From positions 1 through 47,577 of the forward strand of contig JASJFT010000292.1 of NCBI GenBank assembly GCA_030770425.1: 47,577 nt of DNA, read 5' to 3'. This stretch comes from Darksidea phi (lineage: Eukaryota > Ascomycota > Dothideomycetes > Pleosporales > Lentitheciaceae). Shown piece after piece: positions 13,075 through 24,500 of this stretch (its first letter is position 1; each line of letters starts with the position of its first letter). The notes below the pieces were generated by a model. That model ran no database searches. It was given only the letters and a program-made list of their open reading frames with translations, and was not told the DNA's origin. A program made the translations under genes and the position numbers.

Positions 13075-13585
13075 TAAGATAACTCTATACGTCTTATATT
13101 ATATATCGGCGGGTATTTTATTATAAGATATATAGCTATATAGAGTATACCCTACTATTTGGATTGTTAATAAATCTAATCTAGAATTAGGAGTAGTAAT
13201 AAGGTAAGACCTAGCTACTTATTTAGTTAGTTAACGTACTTCTAGCGGCGAAACTAGCTTCGATATAGCGATTCTATAAGTCTTAAGATATAGTCTAACG
13301 TATAGCGATATCTACTTTATAGTATAGCTACGTAACTATACTACCCCGAAGTACCGAGATCCGCCGTTACCCCTTCCGCTAACCGATGGAACGACCTAGT
13401 CGAGCCCTCCGCGCCCTTATGCTTCTCGAGTCTACCGGCGCGCCGATTCTATACCAAGCCGCAGCGACCTCTAGTCTCGGCTCGTTGAAGGGGAATACGA
13501 TGTGATGGGAAGGATATAAGCTAGGATAGAGCGCGACGGGCCTGGAAGTCGAAGCCTGCGCTTCGGCATGGTTGTTTGTGCGTTC
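13075..13585 (+). repeat. Dispersed repeat, copy A
   Basis: Aligns by eye with 25,800-26,205 (same strand) and with the reverse complement of 35,890-36,490. Shared landmarks are the GCGGGTATTTTATTA block, ATTAGGAGTAGTA, GAGATCCGCCGTT and GGGGAATACGATGTGATGGG. The left part (to about 13,370) is strongly RIP-mutated while the right part is not. It ends about 40 bases from the stop codon of the membrane-protein gene. A short minus-strand frame at 13,379-13,591 resembles the peptide from copy C (SHHIVFPFNE), which may only reflect repeat identity. Confidence 0.7.
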
Positions 13586-13626
13586 GTACACGAATCGAGT
13601 GTCGTAAGTAGGGCTTAGAGTTATAG

Positions 13627-14425
13627 CTAATTGTTTGACTGACTAATACGCAGTGGAGTAAGACCGGCTTCGCCGCTTTCGCAATCGGTTTTTTGGTTAG
13701 GAAGAGAGTCCTCGTTCCCACGTAGCTGGGATATGTCAAGGTCGTAAAGAGCAAGAGTCCCAACTATATAGTTGATGAAGGCAAAGAGTCCGGCTAGGCT
13801 CGCAACAAAAGCAATCTGTTTTGATTCTAGTTAGCGAAGTATACTGGTTACGGGATGGAAATATGTACCTTCATATCCTGATCCCATGATGGCTGCTTTG
13901 CCGCACGATCCCAAATTAATATCATAAGGGCGATTAGAAACACCAAAATACCAACGTTGAGCATCATGACAGGCATCTGCCATGTATAGACTTGGAGCTT
14001 GCTAGCATTTTTTCCGCACGGCTCTTTTAAGAGCCCCCGAAGCGTTTCCAGACCGCTTTCATGACCCCCAATTCGGTATAATGCAATACTCTGCTGGGAT
14101 CCGACAGATATCGAGGTCAGTGAAAGGACCAAAGTCGAATATAATAATGCTTTTGCCGTCCAGGGAGCTTCATTGACCGTTGGCCACGAGAACGCGCTGC
14201 TCACAACGCCCGCAAGAAGAGCACCCTGAGCTGGTTAATGGATAAGGAAACGCGCATCTTTCGGGTTCTTTCACAACTCACTGTAATAATTACAATCGTC
14301 AGCTCTGAAAGTTTACTGGATCTCCACCTATCGTCGCCGTTGTGTGCAAGAAAATCTTGAATGGGCTGAGACGCGGCATGCCAAGGCCCGAACCGTGGCA
14401 AAGAGCGGGGCTTTGAAGTGGACAT
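13627..14425 (-). CDS. Four-helix membrane protein of unknown function
   Basis: Three exons on the minus strand, 14,425-14,282, 14,225-13,869 and 13,815-13,627, encode 229 residues. Intron 1 is 56 bases (GTGAGT..CTCAG); intron 2 is 53 bases (GTACAT..AACAG, branch GCTAAC). Both are phase 0, and each joint falls in or beside a hydrophobic helix that only reads correctly after splicing. Predicted membrane segments are about 42-62, 72-92, 131-153 and 168-190. A loop (about 93-130) carries SQQSIALYRIGG and two cysteine-free stretches around one Cys. The C-terminal 35 residues are polar and acidic. It resembles small uncharacterised multi-pass proteins I associate with filamentous ascomycetes, but I recognise no named family. 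It is divergent from the cullin-fragment gene, with 493 bases between the two start codons, so the two may share a promoter. Confidence 0.7.
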
Positions 14426-14918
14426 TTCTAGTTACCGAAAAGAGTAGGTAGCATAGTTAGCTTGATGGACATTCGAGTTAACCCTTTTAGCGATACAACC
14501 GTGCACATGAGGAACGACGATGAAGTTTGGATCATCTGTGTTTGGGGTGCGGGCACGTGGCGGGGTAGACATCCTTGTGGCTGCCTAACTCCGGGCCACC
14601 AGGCGAGCGTGCGACGTGGCTGGGCGCCATGACAGAATTTGTGCCCATATCTTTGAATCCTGCTTTCCTTCATCGCCACTCTTACCCCTATTTCGTTGTG
14701 CGAACCTTGGCGACCACACCGACCAAGGACATCTAAAGTTCCCTCTAGCCGGGTGTAAAACATATCACGTGATTTACACGTGGCAACAATCCTAATTGGG
14801 TTTGGGCTCATCTTGGCTTCCTATGAGAGTTGCTGCCTGCCATGCATTTCATCCACTTTCACCGTAACCTTGAAAAGCCTCCATAACCTCCCAAGCCCCT
14901 TATCCCCGTTTTATCGCT
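14426..14918. promoter_or_regulatory. Divergent intergenic region, likely shared promoter
   Basis: 493 bases separate the divergent start codons of the membrane protein (minus) and the cullin-fragment gene (plus). The sequence is unmutated. A minus-strand open frame at 14,428-14,811 crosses it but has no domain and no splice support, so I treat it as chance. No specific transcription-factor site is claimed. A CT-rich stretch just before 14,919 is typical of fungal transcription starts. Confidence 0.35.
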
Positions 14919-16626
14919 ATGTCTTTCCAGATGAGGAAGCTCTTCTCCGTCAGGAAGGATCGTCCTAACCCGGACGATCTTGACGCAACGTGAGTCCGAG
15001 TGTTGATAATTCCAGTCGATTCCACCGTCTAATATGACTTAGATGGGCATATATTAAGTGTAGACTCCCCCTAATCATGCTTAAAGGCACGAAGGGACGT
15101 AGGAACTCCGTATGTCTCGCCTTCACTTCCCCTTTCTCTCAAACTGGGAATTAACAAGATCTCAATGCAAATAGTACACCGAAATTTATAGGTAAGCTCG
15201 GGAATAACTCCACTTTATCCTCAAGCTAACAGACAGATTTTAGCGCCACGCATGACTATTGTACATATGGCGCTGCCAACCCTCCCGGTGCAGGCTTGTA
15301 CATGAAACTCATCGATTACATCGAAGACGACTTACATAATATTTTGGAGCAAATAAAAGTTCACCCTTCTGAGGATTCACTAGTCTTTTTCATCAGAGAG
15401 TGGGATCGATTCACGAATTGCTCCATGGTCAACTCTAGAGCTCTGCAGTCTTTATATCGACACTGGGTATTGCGCATGATAGATGAGGGTTATAAGGGTT
15501 TGTACGATCTCTCTACTTTGCATACCACCCGACGAGACAGCATCTTGATTCCCGGGGTTCAAGGGAGGATACGCTTTGAAGTGTGGAAAGCGGCGGTGAC
15601 ACGGCCAACGGACGAAATCGTCAGGCACCCTGGGATCGAGCAAATTATCGGTTCTGCCAGCATTCTACGGCCCATGGCGTCGCCCTTAAGTCTCAGACTT
15701 CGACGCATAGTCCTCTTGACACGCCCAGTCGATCGACTGCGAGGAATGACGAATAAAGCGGAAAATTCAGACGGACTAGCGTGGCCAACCATTTCTCACT
15801 GGGCTCTTTCCATGAAGGGTAAGGATAAGCCCCATAAAGGGACTTTGTACGAAATCAAGGTCCAAAAAGGGGCTGTTCGACCGGTAACCCGACGTTATTC
15901 CAAAAAAGGAGGATGGGCTCGACGAGTTATCGGTGATACCTTGCTGAGCGACTATGACGTCAGAAAACATGGTTTGCAAGCCCCACGTCAAGCATGGTTC
16001 TGCGGCTAATACGGTCAGCGAAAATGGTGGCTCTGATGATGCAAAACGACTACAGGCCCCTGTCTAATAATTGCCAGAGGTTTTGCAACAACCTTTTCGA
16101 ATCTATTCGGATACCTCGCAACGAGGACGACGCGCTCCAAGGAATCGAAGAATTCCCGTACGAATTTGCTAGAGAAATCCGAAGTCGTCGATGTCAAGAG
16201 TTTGAGTGCCTGTCGTACGCTCGCTATACGGGCAGTGTGGGACCAATATCGTCCATGCCTACGCCCGTCGAGACCTGTGCTGTCGTAGCGCTTAGCACGG
16301 CACCTATCATTTTCGTTCGGATGGAGCTCAACGCATGGCGCCTCATTTACATGATGTTTCTCGTTGGCCTATATGTTCTTTACGCCCCCAAACGTAGTGT
16401 GCCGGGGTTTAAGCTCATTTACGGGCGCAAGAAAGATCCTCTCGGCTCCATTTATCGCGAACTTCATCTAGAAGGTATACCCGCTCACCGAAAGCATCCA
16501 CGCGGGCTCGGTAGCTCATCATTAACGGTGTCGCAAAGTCCGAGTACTAAGGGAAGAAGAAAGATTAAGACATGGATTGTAGGCAAGCAGGGAACGAGGA
16601 TAAGTACGCAGCTCTCAAGGGGCTAA
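14919..16626 (+). CDS. Cullin N-terminal fragment joined in frame to an LRAT/NlpC-P60-like membrane-anchored domain
   Basis: Exons 14,919-14,989, 15,043-15,109, 15,175-15,191, 15,244-15,971 and 16,019-16,626 splice to a continuous 496-residue frame. Introns are 53, 65, 52 and 47 bases with donors GTGAGT, GTATGT, GTAAGC, GTTTGC and AG acceptors. Residues about 25-178 resemble a cullin N-terminal repeat: TWAYIK, YTEIYSATHDYCTYG, FIREWDRFTN, LYRHWVLRMIDEGYKGLYDL. There is no cullin C-terminal (RBX1-binding, neddylation) domain; full cullins are some 750-800 residues. Residues about 200-330 then show a permuted papain-like layout: SHWAL (His237), KPHKGTLYE, and NNCQRFCN (Cys313), as in LRAT and NlpC/P60 relatives. 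A membrane helix follows at about 399-416, then a basic tail. An ATG at 15,674 (residue 196, context CCCATGG) could start the second part alone (301 residues), so this may be two genes. Confidence 0.6.
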
Positions 16627-17159
16627 AAAAGTGGGAAATAAGGCCCGACGGTTGAGTCGAAGGTAGCGGGACGTTAGATGTCGCGCAAGTCGGGTATCTG
16701 TGGTTAGTTACCGGGTTTAACGGTAGGTTAGAATAGGGTATAGGGTAAATTATTCTTTTAGCTCGTATTAGGCCTTACCGTAGCGGAATCTCTAAATATT
16801 CTCCCGTACTACTATATAGAAGCGAAGCTACTACTAGACAAGTTTTAATAATAAAAAAAATCTAATATAACTTACTCTTCTATATATTATTATTCTCTCT
16901 TTTAATAAAGATCTTAGGATTAATATAACTATATATACTATTAATTTACTATAAAGAAGCTTTAGGTATATTTTAGAATTAAGAGCTAATATAATAACTA
17001 ATTCTAGAACTATATATATATTAATAATTCGTTACTTTAATCTTATTAAATTAATAAACTTCCCTAATAGTACTAGTAGAAAGAATAGCTAACTTATATT
17101 TATATTAATCTTATACTAATAGTTTATAAATCTAATAAAAAAGAAAAATATTAAATATA
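16627..17159. other. Transition into second RIP block
   Basis: Normal composition fades over about 150 bases after the stop codon at 16,626. CA and TG are essentially absent after about 16,850. No gene or clear motif is visible; it may hold the outer end of the nested retroelements that follow. Confidence 0.5.
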
Positions 17160-17610
17160 TATTATAAACTATATATAATTTCTAGAGTTATAATAACTAA
17201 AGCTATTAGAAATCGAGCTAATTATTAGTTCTAATAAAGAGTATAAGAAATACTATAATATCGATTATAGCTAAAAAGTAGATTAGAATACTAATCTTAA
17301 ATAAAAGATCGATTATAGTATAGATATATAAGTAGTTATATAATAGATTTATAAATTTATAAAATTATAAATTTATAAAAAACGAAGTTATAAATCTTAT
17401 AAATTTAAAAGAACTAAATTAATATATAATAATTATAAATCTTTTAGATAGTTTTCCTTTTATAATTAATTTAAATCTAGATTAATTCTTACCTATTAAT
17501 ATAATTAAAATATTATCTATTATTTCTACTTATTTATTCTTATTACGTAATTAAATATCTAATAAATCTAATTAATCTATTAGATTTAAACCTCGTTAAT
17601 ATCTTAACTA
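17160..17610 (+). repeat. Outer inverted repeat, left arm
   Basis: Matches the reverse complement of about 24,060-24,500 by eye. Landmarks in both are CTAAATTAATATATAATAA, TAAATCTAGATTAATT and TCTATTAGA followed by TAAACCTCG. Differences are mostly transitions of the RIP type plus small indels. It may be an LTR of an outer element. The pair is inverted, which is unusual for LTRs. Limits are approximate. Confidence 0.6.
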
Positions 17611-17689
17611 TCTATAGGTAAGAATAGCTAATAATAATAGTAGAAGAAGAAATCTAATAAAACGTACTAGTATAATCGTTAATCTAACC

Positions 17690-18179
17690 TAAATTCTTAA
17701 AAGTAGAAAGTTACTATAAGTTTAGCTTCCTAAAGAGTAGTATAACTATAATAAAAATCGAAAGAGTTATTAGAAGTAAAGATTATAGAATTAATAAAAT
17801 AGTTTTAGAAATATATAAGTAAACTATTAAAATTAAAAGAACTAGAGAAGTTTAATAAAACTTAATTTAAATTTAAGAAATTTCTAATAAATATAATAAT
17901 CTATCTTAACCTTAACTAAGTCTAATTAATTAATAAAATAGAAAGAATATTATTTATAGCTACTTAGTTTATTAAAAAAGCTATTATATAATTTAAAATA
18001 TACTTAAATAAAAAATAATAATTAGATAAAATATATTAAAGTAATAAATTAAGAGCTATCTTCTTTAATTATAAGTACTTTAAAAATAATTTATAAATTA
18101 TATTTAGAAATATAGATTCGAAAAGACTAATAGAATAAAGAAATATATAACTTTAATAAACTAAATTTACTACTATCTA
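17690..18179 (+). mobile_element. RIP-degraded gypsy gag relic
   Basis: Read through stops, this gives a Ty3/gypsy capsid-like segment: ELEKFNKT, FKKFLINIIIYLNLN, LFIATQFIKKAII, and FFNYKYFKNNL followed by a damaged QTK motif just before 18,180. That order matches retrotransposon gag proteins of fungal gypsy elements. The frame is cut at 18,180 by an LTR in inverted orientation. I found no matching minus-strand gag beside the right-hand LTR. Confidence 0.65.
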
Positions 18180-18719
18180 TAAGGAATTAAGGAATTCCTA
18201 AGAAGTAACCTTTAATAGGTTATTTCCTATTTAGGTTTAGCCTATATTACTAAGCTATTATTATAGCTAGATTCTATAGGTTATTCCGAGTAGAATGGTA
18301 TATAGCTTATTTAAATTGGACTAATATTGAGCTAGATATTGGAGGATAAAGTTATTAGTAATTCGTTTAGTTCTAGAAGGTTCTAGTAACTACTAGACTA
18401 GCTAGTATTACTAATAAGTATTAGAAATACTTGATTTCTAATACTTATATAATACTTACTAAGCTATTCTAGAATATTCTATTACTAATTAAGATTAGTA
18501 ATAGATTTCTTAGCTAGAAGTATATAAGAAAGAGTACCTTTACTAATAGATAGTTAAACCTAATAATCTAATTACTAAATAATAAAATAATATATATTAT
18601 TATATATTATCTTATTATATCTTTATCTTATTTAATTATACTTTCGCTTTTCTAAATACTATTTATAGTATTCTATTAGGTTCTACTATAAATAGAAAGA
18701 AAGCTAAGCTTAATAAGTA
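18180..18719 (-). repeat. LTR in inverted orientation (left)
   Basis: 540 bases that match the reverse complement of 22,683-23,219 over their whole length. Shared ends are TAAGGAATTAAGGAATTCC (outer) and AGCTAAGCTTAATAAGTA (inner). Both ends show TA where an unmutated LTR has TG and CA. Homology runs a further 40-50 bases inward across the position of the polypurine tract. It should be a direct repeat if it were the 5' LTR of the element to its right, but it is inverted. Confidence 0.75.
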
Positions 18720-18789
18720 TCCTTTACTTATTTAGTTAATCTCTTTCTTTATAGTTATAAACCTAGTATAGATCTAAATAATTAAAGAA

Positions 18790-21700
18790 TAGCTAGAGTC
18801 TAAGAGCTATTAGAATATCTAAGTATTTTTTAAATTTATAAACTTTTATTAATAATTTATATATAACTATTTAAATATTATTTATTTACTTTTAGAGTAT
18901 ATAATCTTTATATAGAATTTAATACTAGTTTAATAAAAGTTTAGTAAAGATATATTAGTAAAAAAGTTAAAAAAGATTAAGAAGAACCCTATAAAATAAT
19001 ATACTTCTTAGTTTTAGTTAAAAAATATATAAAATATATTTCTTATACTTTATAAGCTTTAATAAAAGTTTTTATTTTCTAATACTTTAATCTAGTAAAA
19101 TTTATAATAGTAGTTACTAATACCTCTAAGTTTATTATAGTAGCTATTCTATTATAACTATAATTAATAATACTCTTAATAGAGAAATATTAAAAATTAG
19201 TTATATTCTTTAATTATAATTTACTAGGCTATAGGTTTAGTAGAATACTTATAATAAAGAGTTATTTACTATTATAGAAATCTTTAAATAATAATAATAC
19301 TATTTTAAGTATACTTTAAATACTATTTATATATTATATAACTATAATAATCTAAAATATTTTATAATTATAAAGATATTCTTATCTAAGTAAGTATACT
19401 AGACTAAAGAGTTAGCTTATTTTAACTTTAAGATTAAATATAAGTCTAATATAAAGAATCTAGTTAATATACTATTATAATAATCTAATTATACTAAAGA
19501 TTTTTAGCTTAAGAAGAGAAAAGTATTAAGAAATATTATACTTTTTATACTCTAAAATAAACTCTAGATATAAATACTTTAGAAGTCTATAGCTCTATAT
19601 ACTATAGATTAAATAGTATATAAATCTAATCTTACTAATAAGAATTTATAAGTAATCTATTAGATATTTAAAAATAGCGTAAATTATTTTATTATAAGAT
19701 TTTCTAGTATAGTACTAGTTTTTAATAATATATTATTTATTAATCTTAACCTATTTATAGATAAGAATAATAAATCTAAAGAGTAATTAGAAGGCTTAGA
19801 TTTAACTTTAATATTTTTTTAATATTATAAAGTATTTTCTATCTCTATATTATATAAGTCTTTATTAGAAGTTATAAATAATAACTTATTCTTTAGCTAG
19901 AAACCTCTAGACTATTATTAAACTATATCTAAAAAGTATAAGAATATAATATAGTCTATTATAAGAATATATAGTATATATAAAAGTTTAAGAGTAGAAA
20001 AGAATAAAAGAGTATACCTTTATAGATTATAAATCTAAAGAATATTCTTTAAAGAGTAAAGAAAGTATAAATTCTTAATAATAAAGCTCTTTATTAAGCT
20101 ATTCTTACGAAAAATTATAATAACCTTCTAGAAGATTATTATAGAGTAGATAAGATTATTAAACTTTTATAAAGAAAGTACTATTAGTTAAAACTTTAAG
20201 TAGAGGTTAATATATATATATAAGACTATATAGTATACTAAATAAATAAACTATAAAAGTATAAGCTATAGAAATTACTAAAATTAATTTCTTTACTATA
20301 GAAGCTATAGTATAATTACTTTTTAGACTTTATTACTAACTTATTAGAATCTAAGAATTCTAAGAATAATATCTATAATATAGTATTAATACTTATTAAC
20401 TACTTTTTTAAGCTAATTTAGTATTTATTTATAATAAAGAATATTACTATAAGTATATTAGTCGATCTATTATTTATAAAAGTATTTACTAAGATTAAAC
20501 CTCTATTATTATTAATCTTAGATCGGAACTTTATTTTTACTAGTAAATTCTAGTCGGACGTATACTTTTATTTTAATATTAAATAATAAATAAATATAGT
20601 CTTTTATTTATAAATAAATAGTTAAATTAAATATTAAAATTAGAAGCTTAAAGCGTACCTATAGATATATTTAAACTATTAATAAAATAACTAGTATTAA
20701 CTACTTTTAATAATAGAATATATATATAACTCTAAGATTTATTTAAATTATAGTATATACTCTATTAAAATCGTAATAAATATTAAATTTAAGAATTTTA
20801 ATAATATAAAAGATAAGTATTAGCTTTATTAATTATCTAGTAACTAGAGTATAGATAAAAAGATTCTAAATATATATTAGAAAGTCGTCGACTTTCTAAC
20901 TAGTTAGGTATAATAGTTTTCTAATACTTAAAATATATTAATCTATACTTAAAAGAACTAATAATACTAGTATAACTTAAAATAAATAAGTAAGTATTTC
21001 GTTATTAATAAAAAAGTAATCTTAAAGATTATAAATATTAAGATTAAATATTTTTTAAAGAAACTAGATATAAAGTACTTAAGATTCTTTATTATCTAAA
21101 TTAAATATAGAAAGCTAAGCTACTAATTTAAGCTATTTCTATTAATATTCTAATTATATTCTATCTTCTATATATCTCTTCTAGAAAAATAGATAAAGTT
21201 AAGAAAAGATTTAAATTTTAGACCTAGGTCTATATAGTATCTAAAGCTTAATAATAGTAATTAATATAAAGTTAAAGTTATTCTTACCTATAAAATAATA
21301 TATAATAAGAAGCTCTTTTTTATAAAATAGCTAGATTAGTTATATAAAAATAGTATATAAAAGCTTAAGACCTTTCTTAATAATTATAAAGAGATTCTTA
21401 TAAAATATTAGATAAATTCGAATAATTAAATACTAGGTCGTCTAAATTAGAAAGTTATTAAAAATATATTATAAATTTTATAAAGAAGTAATAATATATA
21501 TAAAAAGTTTTAAAGAAGTAGACTATATAAGTAATATTAATATAAAAAAAGAGCTAAAAGATTTAGTTAAAAGATATCTTTAATACTTTACTTAAAGGAT
21601 ATTATATAAGTAGAATAATTAATTTAAAAAAATAATATTTATACTAATAATAAGTTATAGCTTAAAAGATTTAATAAGATTAATCTTTATATATTATAAT

Positions 21701-22660
21701 AATAGATAGATTATAAATCTAAAGAAATAAGTACTTAAAAAATAATTAATAAGAATAGACTTTAATATAAGTATTTATTCTATCTATATATCCTAAATAG
21801 CTATCTTAGTAACTAAAGTAAAAGGAGGTATTATATCTATAATATATAAAAATATCTAGAAATTAGAAATCTTAACTAGATATTATACGATTTAAGGATA
21901 ATCTAAGTAAGATTTAAATACTAGATAAGAAGTTTCTAGAGGAGCTATATAGTATCTTTTTCTAAAAAGTAATAAATATTATACCTCTACTAATAATATT
22001 TCTATTAGAAATATTAGGACTATAATAATATTAATAATATTTATAATTAATAGTTCTAAGAGATACTTTACTTAAAGAGTTATACTTAATAAAGTAAGCT
22101 TTATAAATAGTAAAGGTTATAAAGTTAGTAGATACTAATTAGTTAATACTATCTAGTTTATACTAAAGGAATTAATATAAAAAGCTATTAGAAAGAGAGT
22201 AGAATATATCTAGTAGTATTAGAAGTTAAGCTTATATAAGGTAGCTAAAGCCTAGTAAAATTTTACCTTATTACTTATATTTTTAATTAAATACTTCTAC
22301 TTAGTCTTATACTAGTTTTAAGTAATATTAATATTAAAAGTATAGAACTATATATTCTACTAAATCTTTTTAAGTATTTTAGAATTTATATTCTTATTAT
22401 TATAAGTCGCTTAAATATTATAATACTAAATACGCTTAATAATAAAAGTAAGAAGATTAAAGTAGTAATAGAAAGTAGACTTAATTTATATAAATTATTA
22501 ATATAACTATATTAGTAAGATAGAGGAAAGAACTAGTATATACTATTAAGTAGATTTAATAGTAAGCTTTATATTTACTATAAATAATATAAATATTAGC
22601 CTTTTAGTATTAATTACTTAAAGTAATCTAATAAAGCTTAATTATATTTATAAAGAAAGA
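18790..22660 (+). mobile_element. RIP-degraded Ty3/gypsy pol relic (RT end, RNase H, integrase)
   Basis: The relic starts inside the end of reverse transcriptase (FFKFINFY near 18,830). It continues through RNase H (ELAYFNFKIKYKSS near 19,410-19,460), a linker, the integrase (FYLQINS near 20,600 corresponds to the usual PQTNGQ motif) and a C-terminal tail. It ends before a polypurine tract (GCGGGGGG, 22,675-22,682) directly followed by an LTR, which fixes the element as plus strand. The gag and the first half of RT are missing here. Stops are TAA and TAG. Confidence 0.75.
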
Positions 22661-22674
22661 GAAGGCTTATATAA

Positions 22675-23219
22675 GCGGGGGGTACTTATTAAGCTTAGCT
22701 TTCTTCCTATTTATAGTAGAACCTAATAGAATACTATAAATAGTATTTAGGAGGGCGGAAGTATAACTAATAAGGTAAAAAGGGTAATAAGATAATATAT
22801 AATAGTATATATATTAAATTATTTTAATAATTAGGTTATTAGGTTAACTATTTAATAAAGGTTATCCTCCTTATATACTTCTAGCTAAGAAATCTATTAC
22901 TAATCCTTAATTAGTAATAGAATATTCTAGAATAGCTTAGTAAGTATTATATAAGTATTAGAAATCAAGTATTTCTAATACTTATTAGTAATACTAGCTA
23001 GTCTAGTAGTTACTAGAACCTTCTAGAACTAAACGGATTACTAATAACTTTATCCTCTAATATCTAGCTTAATATTAGTCCAATTTAAATAAGCTATATA
23101 CCGTTTTACTCGGAATAACCTATAGAATCTAGCTATAATAATAGCTTAGTAATATAGGCTAAACCTAAATAGGAAATAACCTATTAAAGGTTACTTCTTA
23201 GGAATTCCTTAATTCCTTA
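22675..23219 (+). repeat. Polypurine tract and 3' LTR of gypsy relic (right)
   Basis: GCGGGGGG at 22,675-22,682 is followed by an LTR starting TACTTATTAAGC at 22,683 and ending near 23,219 (AATTCCTTA), 537 bases. The LTR start and end carry TA in place of TG and CA, as expected after RIP. It is in the orientation expected for the plus-strand pol upstream. Its partner at 18,180-18,719 is inverted. Confidence 0.75.
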
Positions 23220-24059
23220 TAATATTAAACTCTTTTATAAACTAAAAGAGGTAATTTATATACTAGTAGTATATAAGAGAGGACTATAGCTCTAAATAAA
23301 TAAGAAGAGTATAAATATATTTAAAAAGAATAGTATTATTATACTAACTAGTAAAAATAATTATAATAAAGAATAGAATCTTAAAAGTATTAAGAAATAA
23401 AGTAAAAAAATCTAAAAATAGATATATCTTCTTATATTTATATTAAAAGAGACTATTCTATACCTAAGCTAATAGTATTCTAAATACTTACTAATAAGAG
23501 TCTAAAATATAAAAATAAAAATATCTAAAGAGATATAATATATAATAATTTATTACTTTTTAAATAAATATTTATAAAGATATAATAGGAATTTCTTTTA
23601 TTAAAGAAGCTATAAATAAACGAGTAATTTAATAAAATTATAAGTTATAATAAGTAGTAGCTAGTAATTACTAAATACTATTAGGTTATATTACTATAAT
23701 AGATATTAAGATTAAATTAAACGAAGTTTAAACTAATTTTAAAGTCTTTATAAAGATATTATAAATAAGTAAAGTAATTATAAAAGTTATATTTAGTAAA
23801 ATAACTTTTATATAAAGATATTAAGTATCTACTAGATAGAAGTTATTAAAAATTATTTATAAGAAAAGTAGTAATATTATTACTACTAATATAAGAACTT
23901 ATAAGAATATATATAGACTATAAGCTATAATAATAATAAATAAAAGTTATAAATATATATTAATAAAAGACTAATATTTAAGTTATATATATTCTCTAAC
24001 TAAATTAATTATAATTATAAAATTAGGTTTAAGAACTATAAAGTCGAAAAGATTATAGA
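23220..24059. other. RIP-mutated retroelement sequence, unassigned
   Basis: The segment between the right LTR and the outer right inverted repeat. The plus frame reads as lysine- and glutamine-rich polypeptide through stops, but no domain is recognisable. It does not visibly match the gag-bearing segment at the same position in the left arm, so the two arms are not a simple perfect palindrome. Confidence 0.5.
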
Positions 24060-24500
24060 AACCTCTTATTAAGTATTAAACGAGGTTTAGGTCTAATAGA
24101 TCAATTAGCCTCGTTTAAAGTTTATACTTAAGATAGAATAGAAGAGAAGTTAGAATAAGAAATAATAGTTTAAATATATAAATATATAATAATTAATCTA
24201 GATTTAATTTAACTATAAGAAGAAAACTATCTAGAAGATTTATAGTTATTATATATTAATTTAGTTTTTTAGATTTATAGAATTTATAGCTCTATCTTCT
24301 TATAGATCTACTAATCTATAAATCTATAGATCTATAAAATCTATATCTACTAAGACTTATAAATCTATAGATCTATTATATAACCTCTTATATATCTATA
24401 TTATAATCGACTTCCTATCTAAGGTCGATATCCTTATCTTAATCGAGATTAGCCTTATAGTATTCCTAGTACTTATTATCGAAACTAGTAATAGAATCGA
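24060..24500 (-). repeat. Outer inverted repeat, right arm
   Basis: Inverted partner of 17,160-17,610, recognised by the same landmarks on the minus strand (TCTATTAGACCTAAACCTCG, TAAATCTAGATTAATT). It contains a local run of near-palindromic AAATCTATAGATCTAT units at about 24,300-24,375. Limits are approximate. Confidence 0.6.

Noticed and set aside
14428..14811. Minus-strand 127-codon frame in the divergent intergenic region
   Set aside because: No domain, and it overlaps the expected promoter region of both neighbours.
15452..16197. Minus-strand frames antisense to the cullin/papain-like gene
   Set aside because: Shadow frames; the plus strand has domains and consistent introns.
24295..24375. 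Near-palindromic AAATCTATAGATC-type units considered as a CRISPR-like or regulatory array
   Set aside because: Irregular spacing, no constant spacer length, eukaryotic context; local low-complexity sequence in a RIP block.
17160..24500. A simple perfect palindrome or single hairpin duplication
   Set aside because: The inner and outer repeats are inverted, but the segments between them (gag on the left, unassigned on the right) do not match and differ in length.
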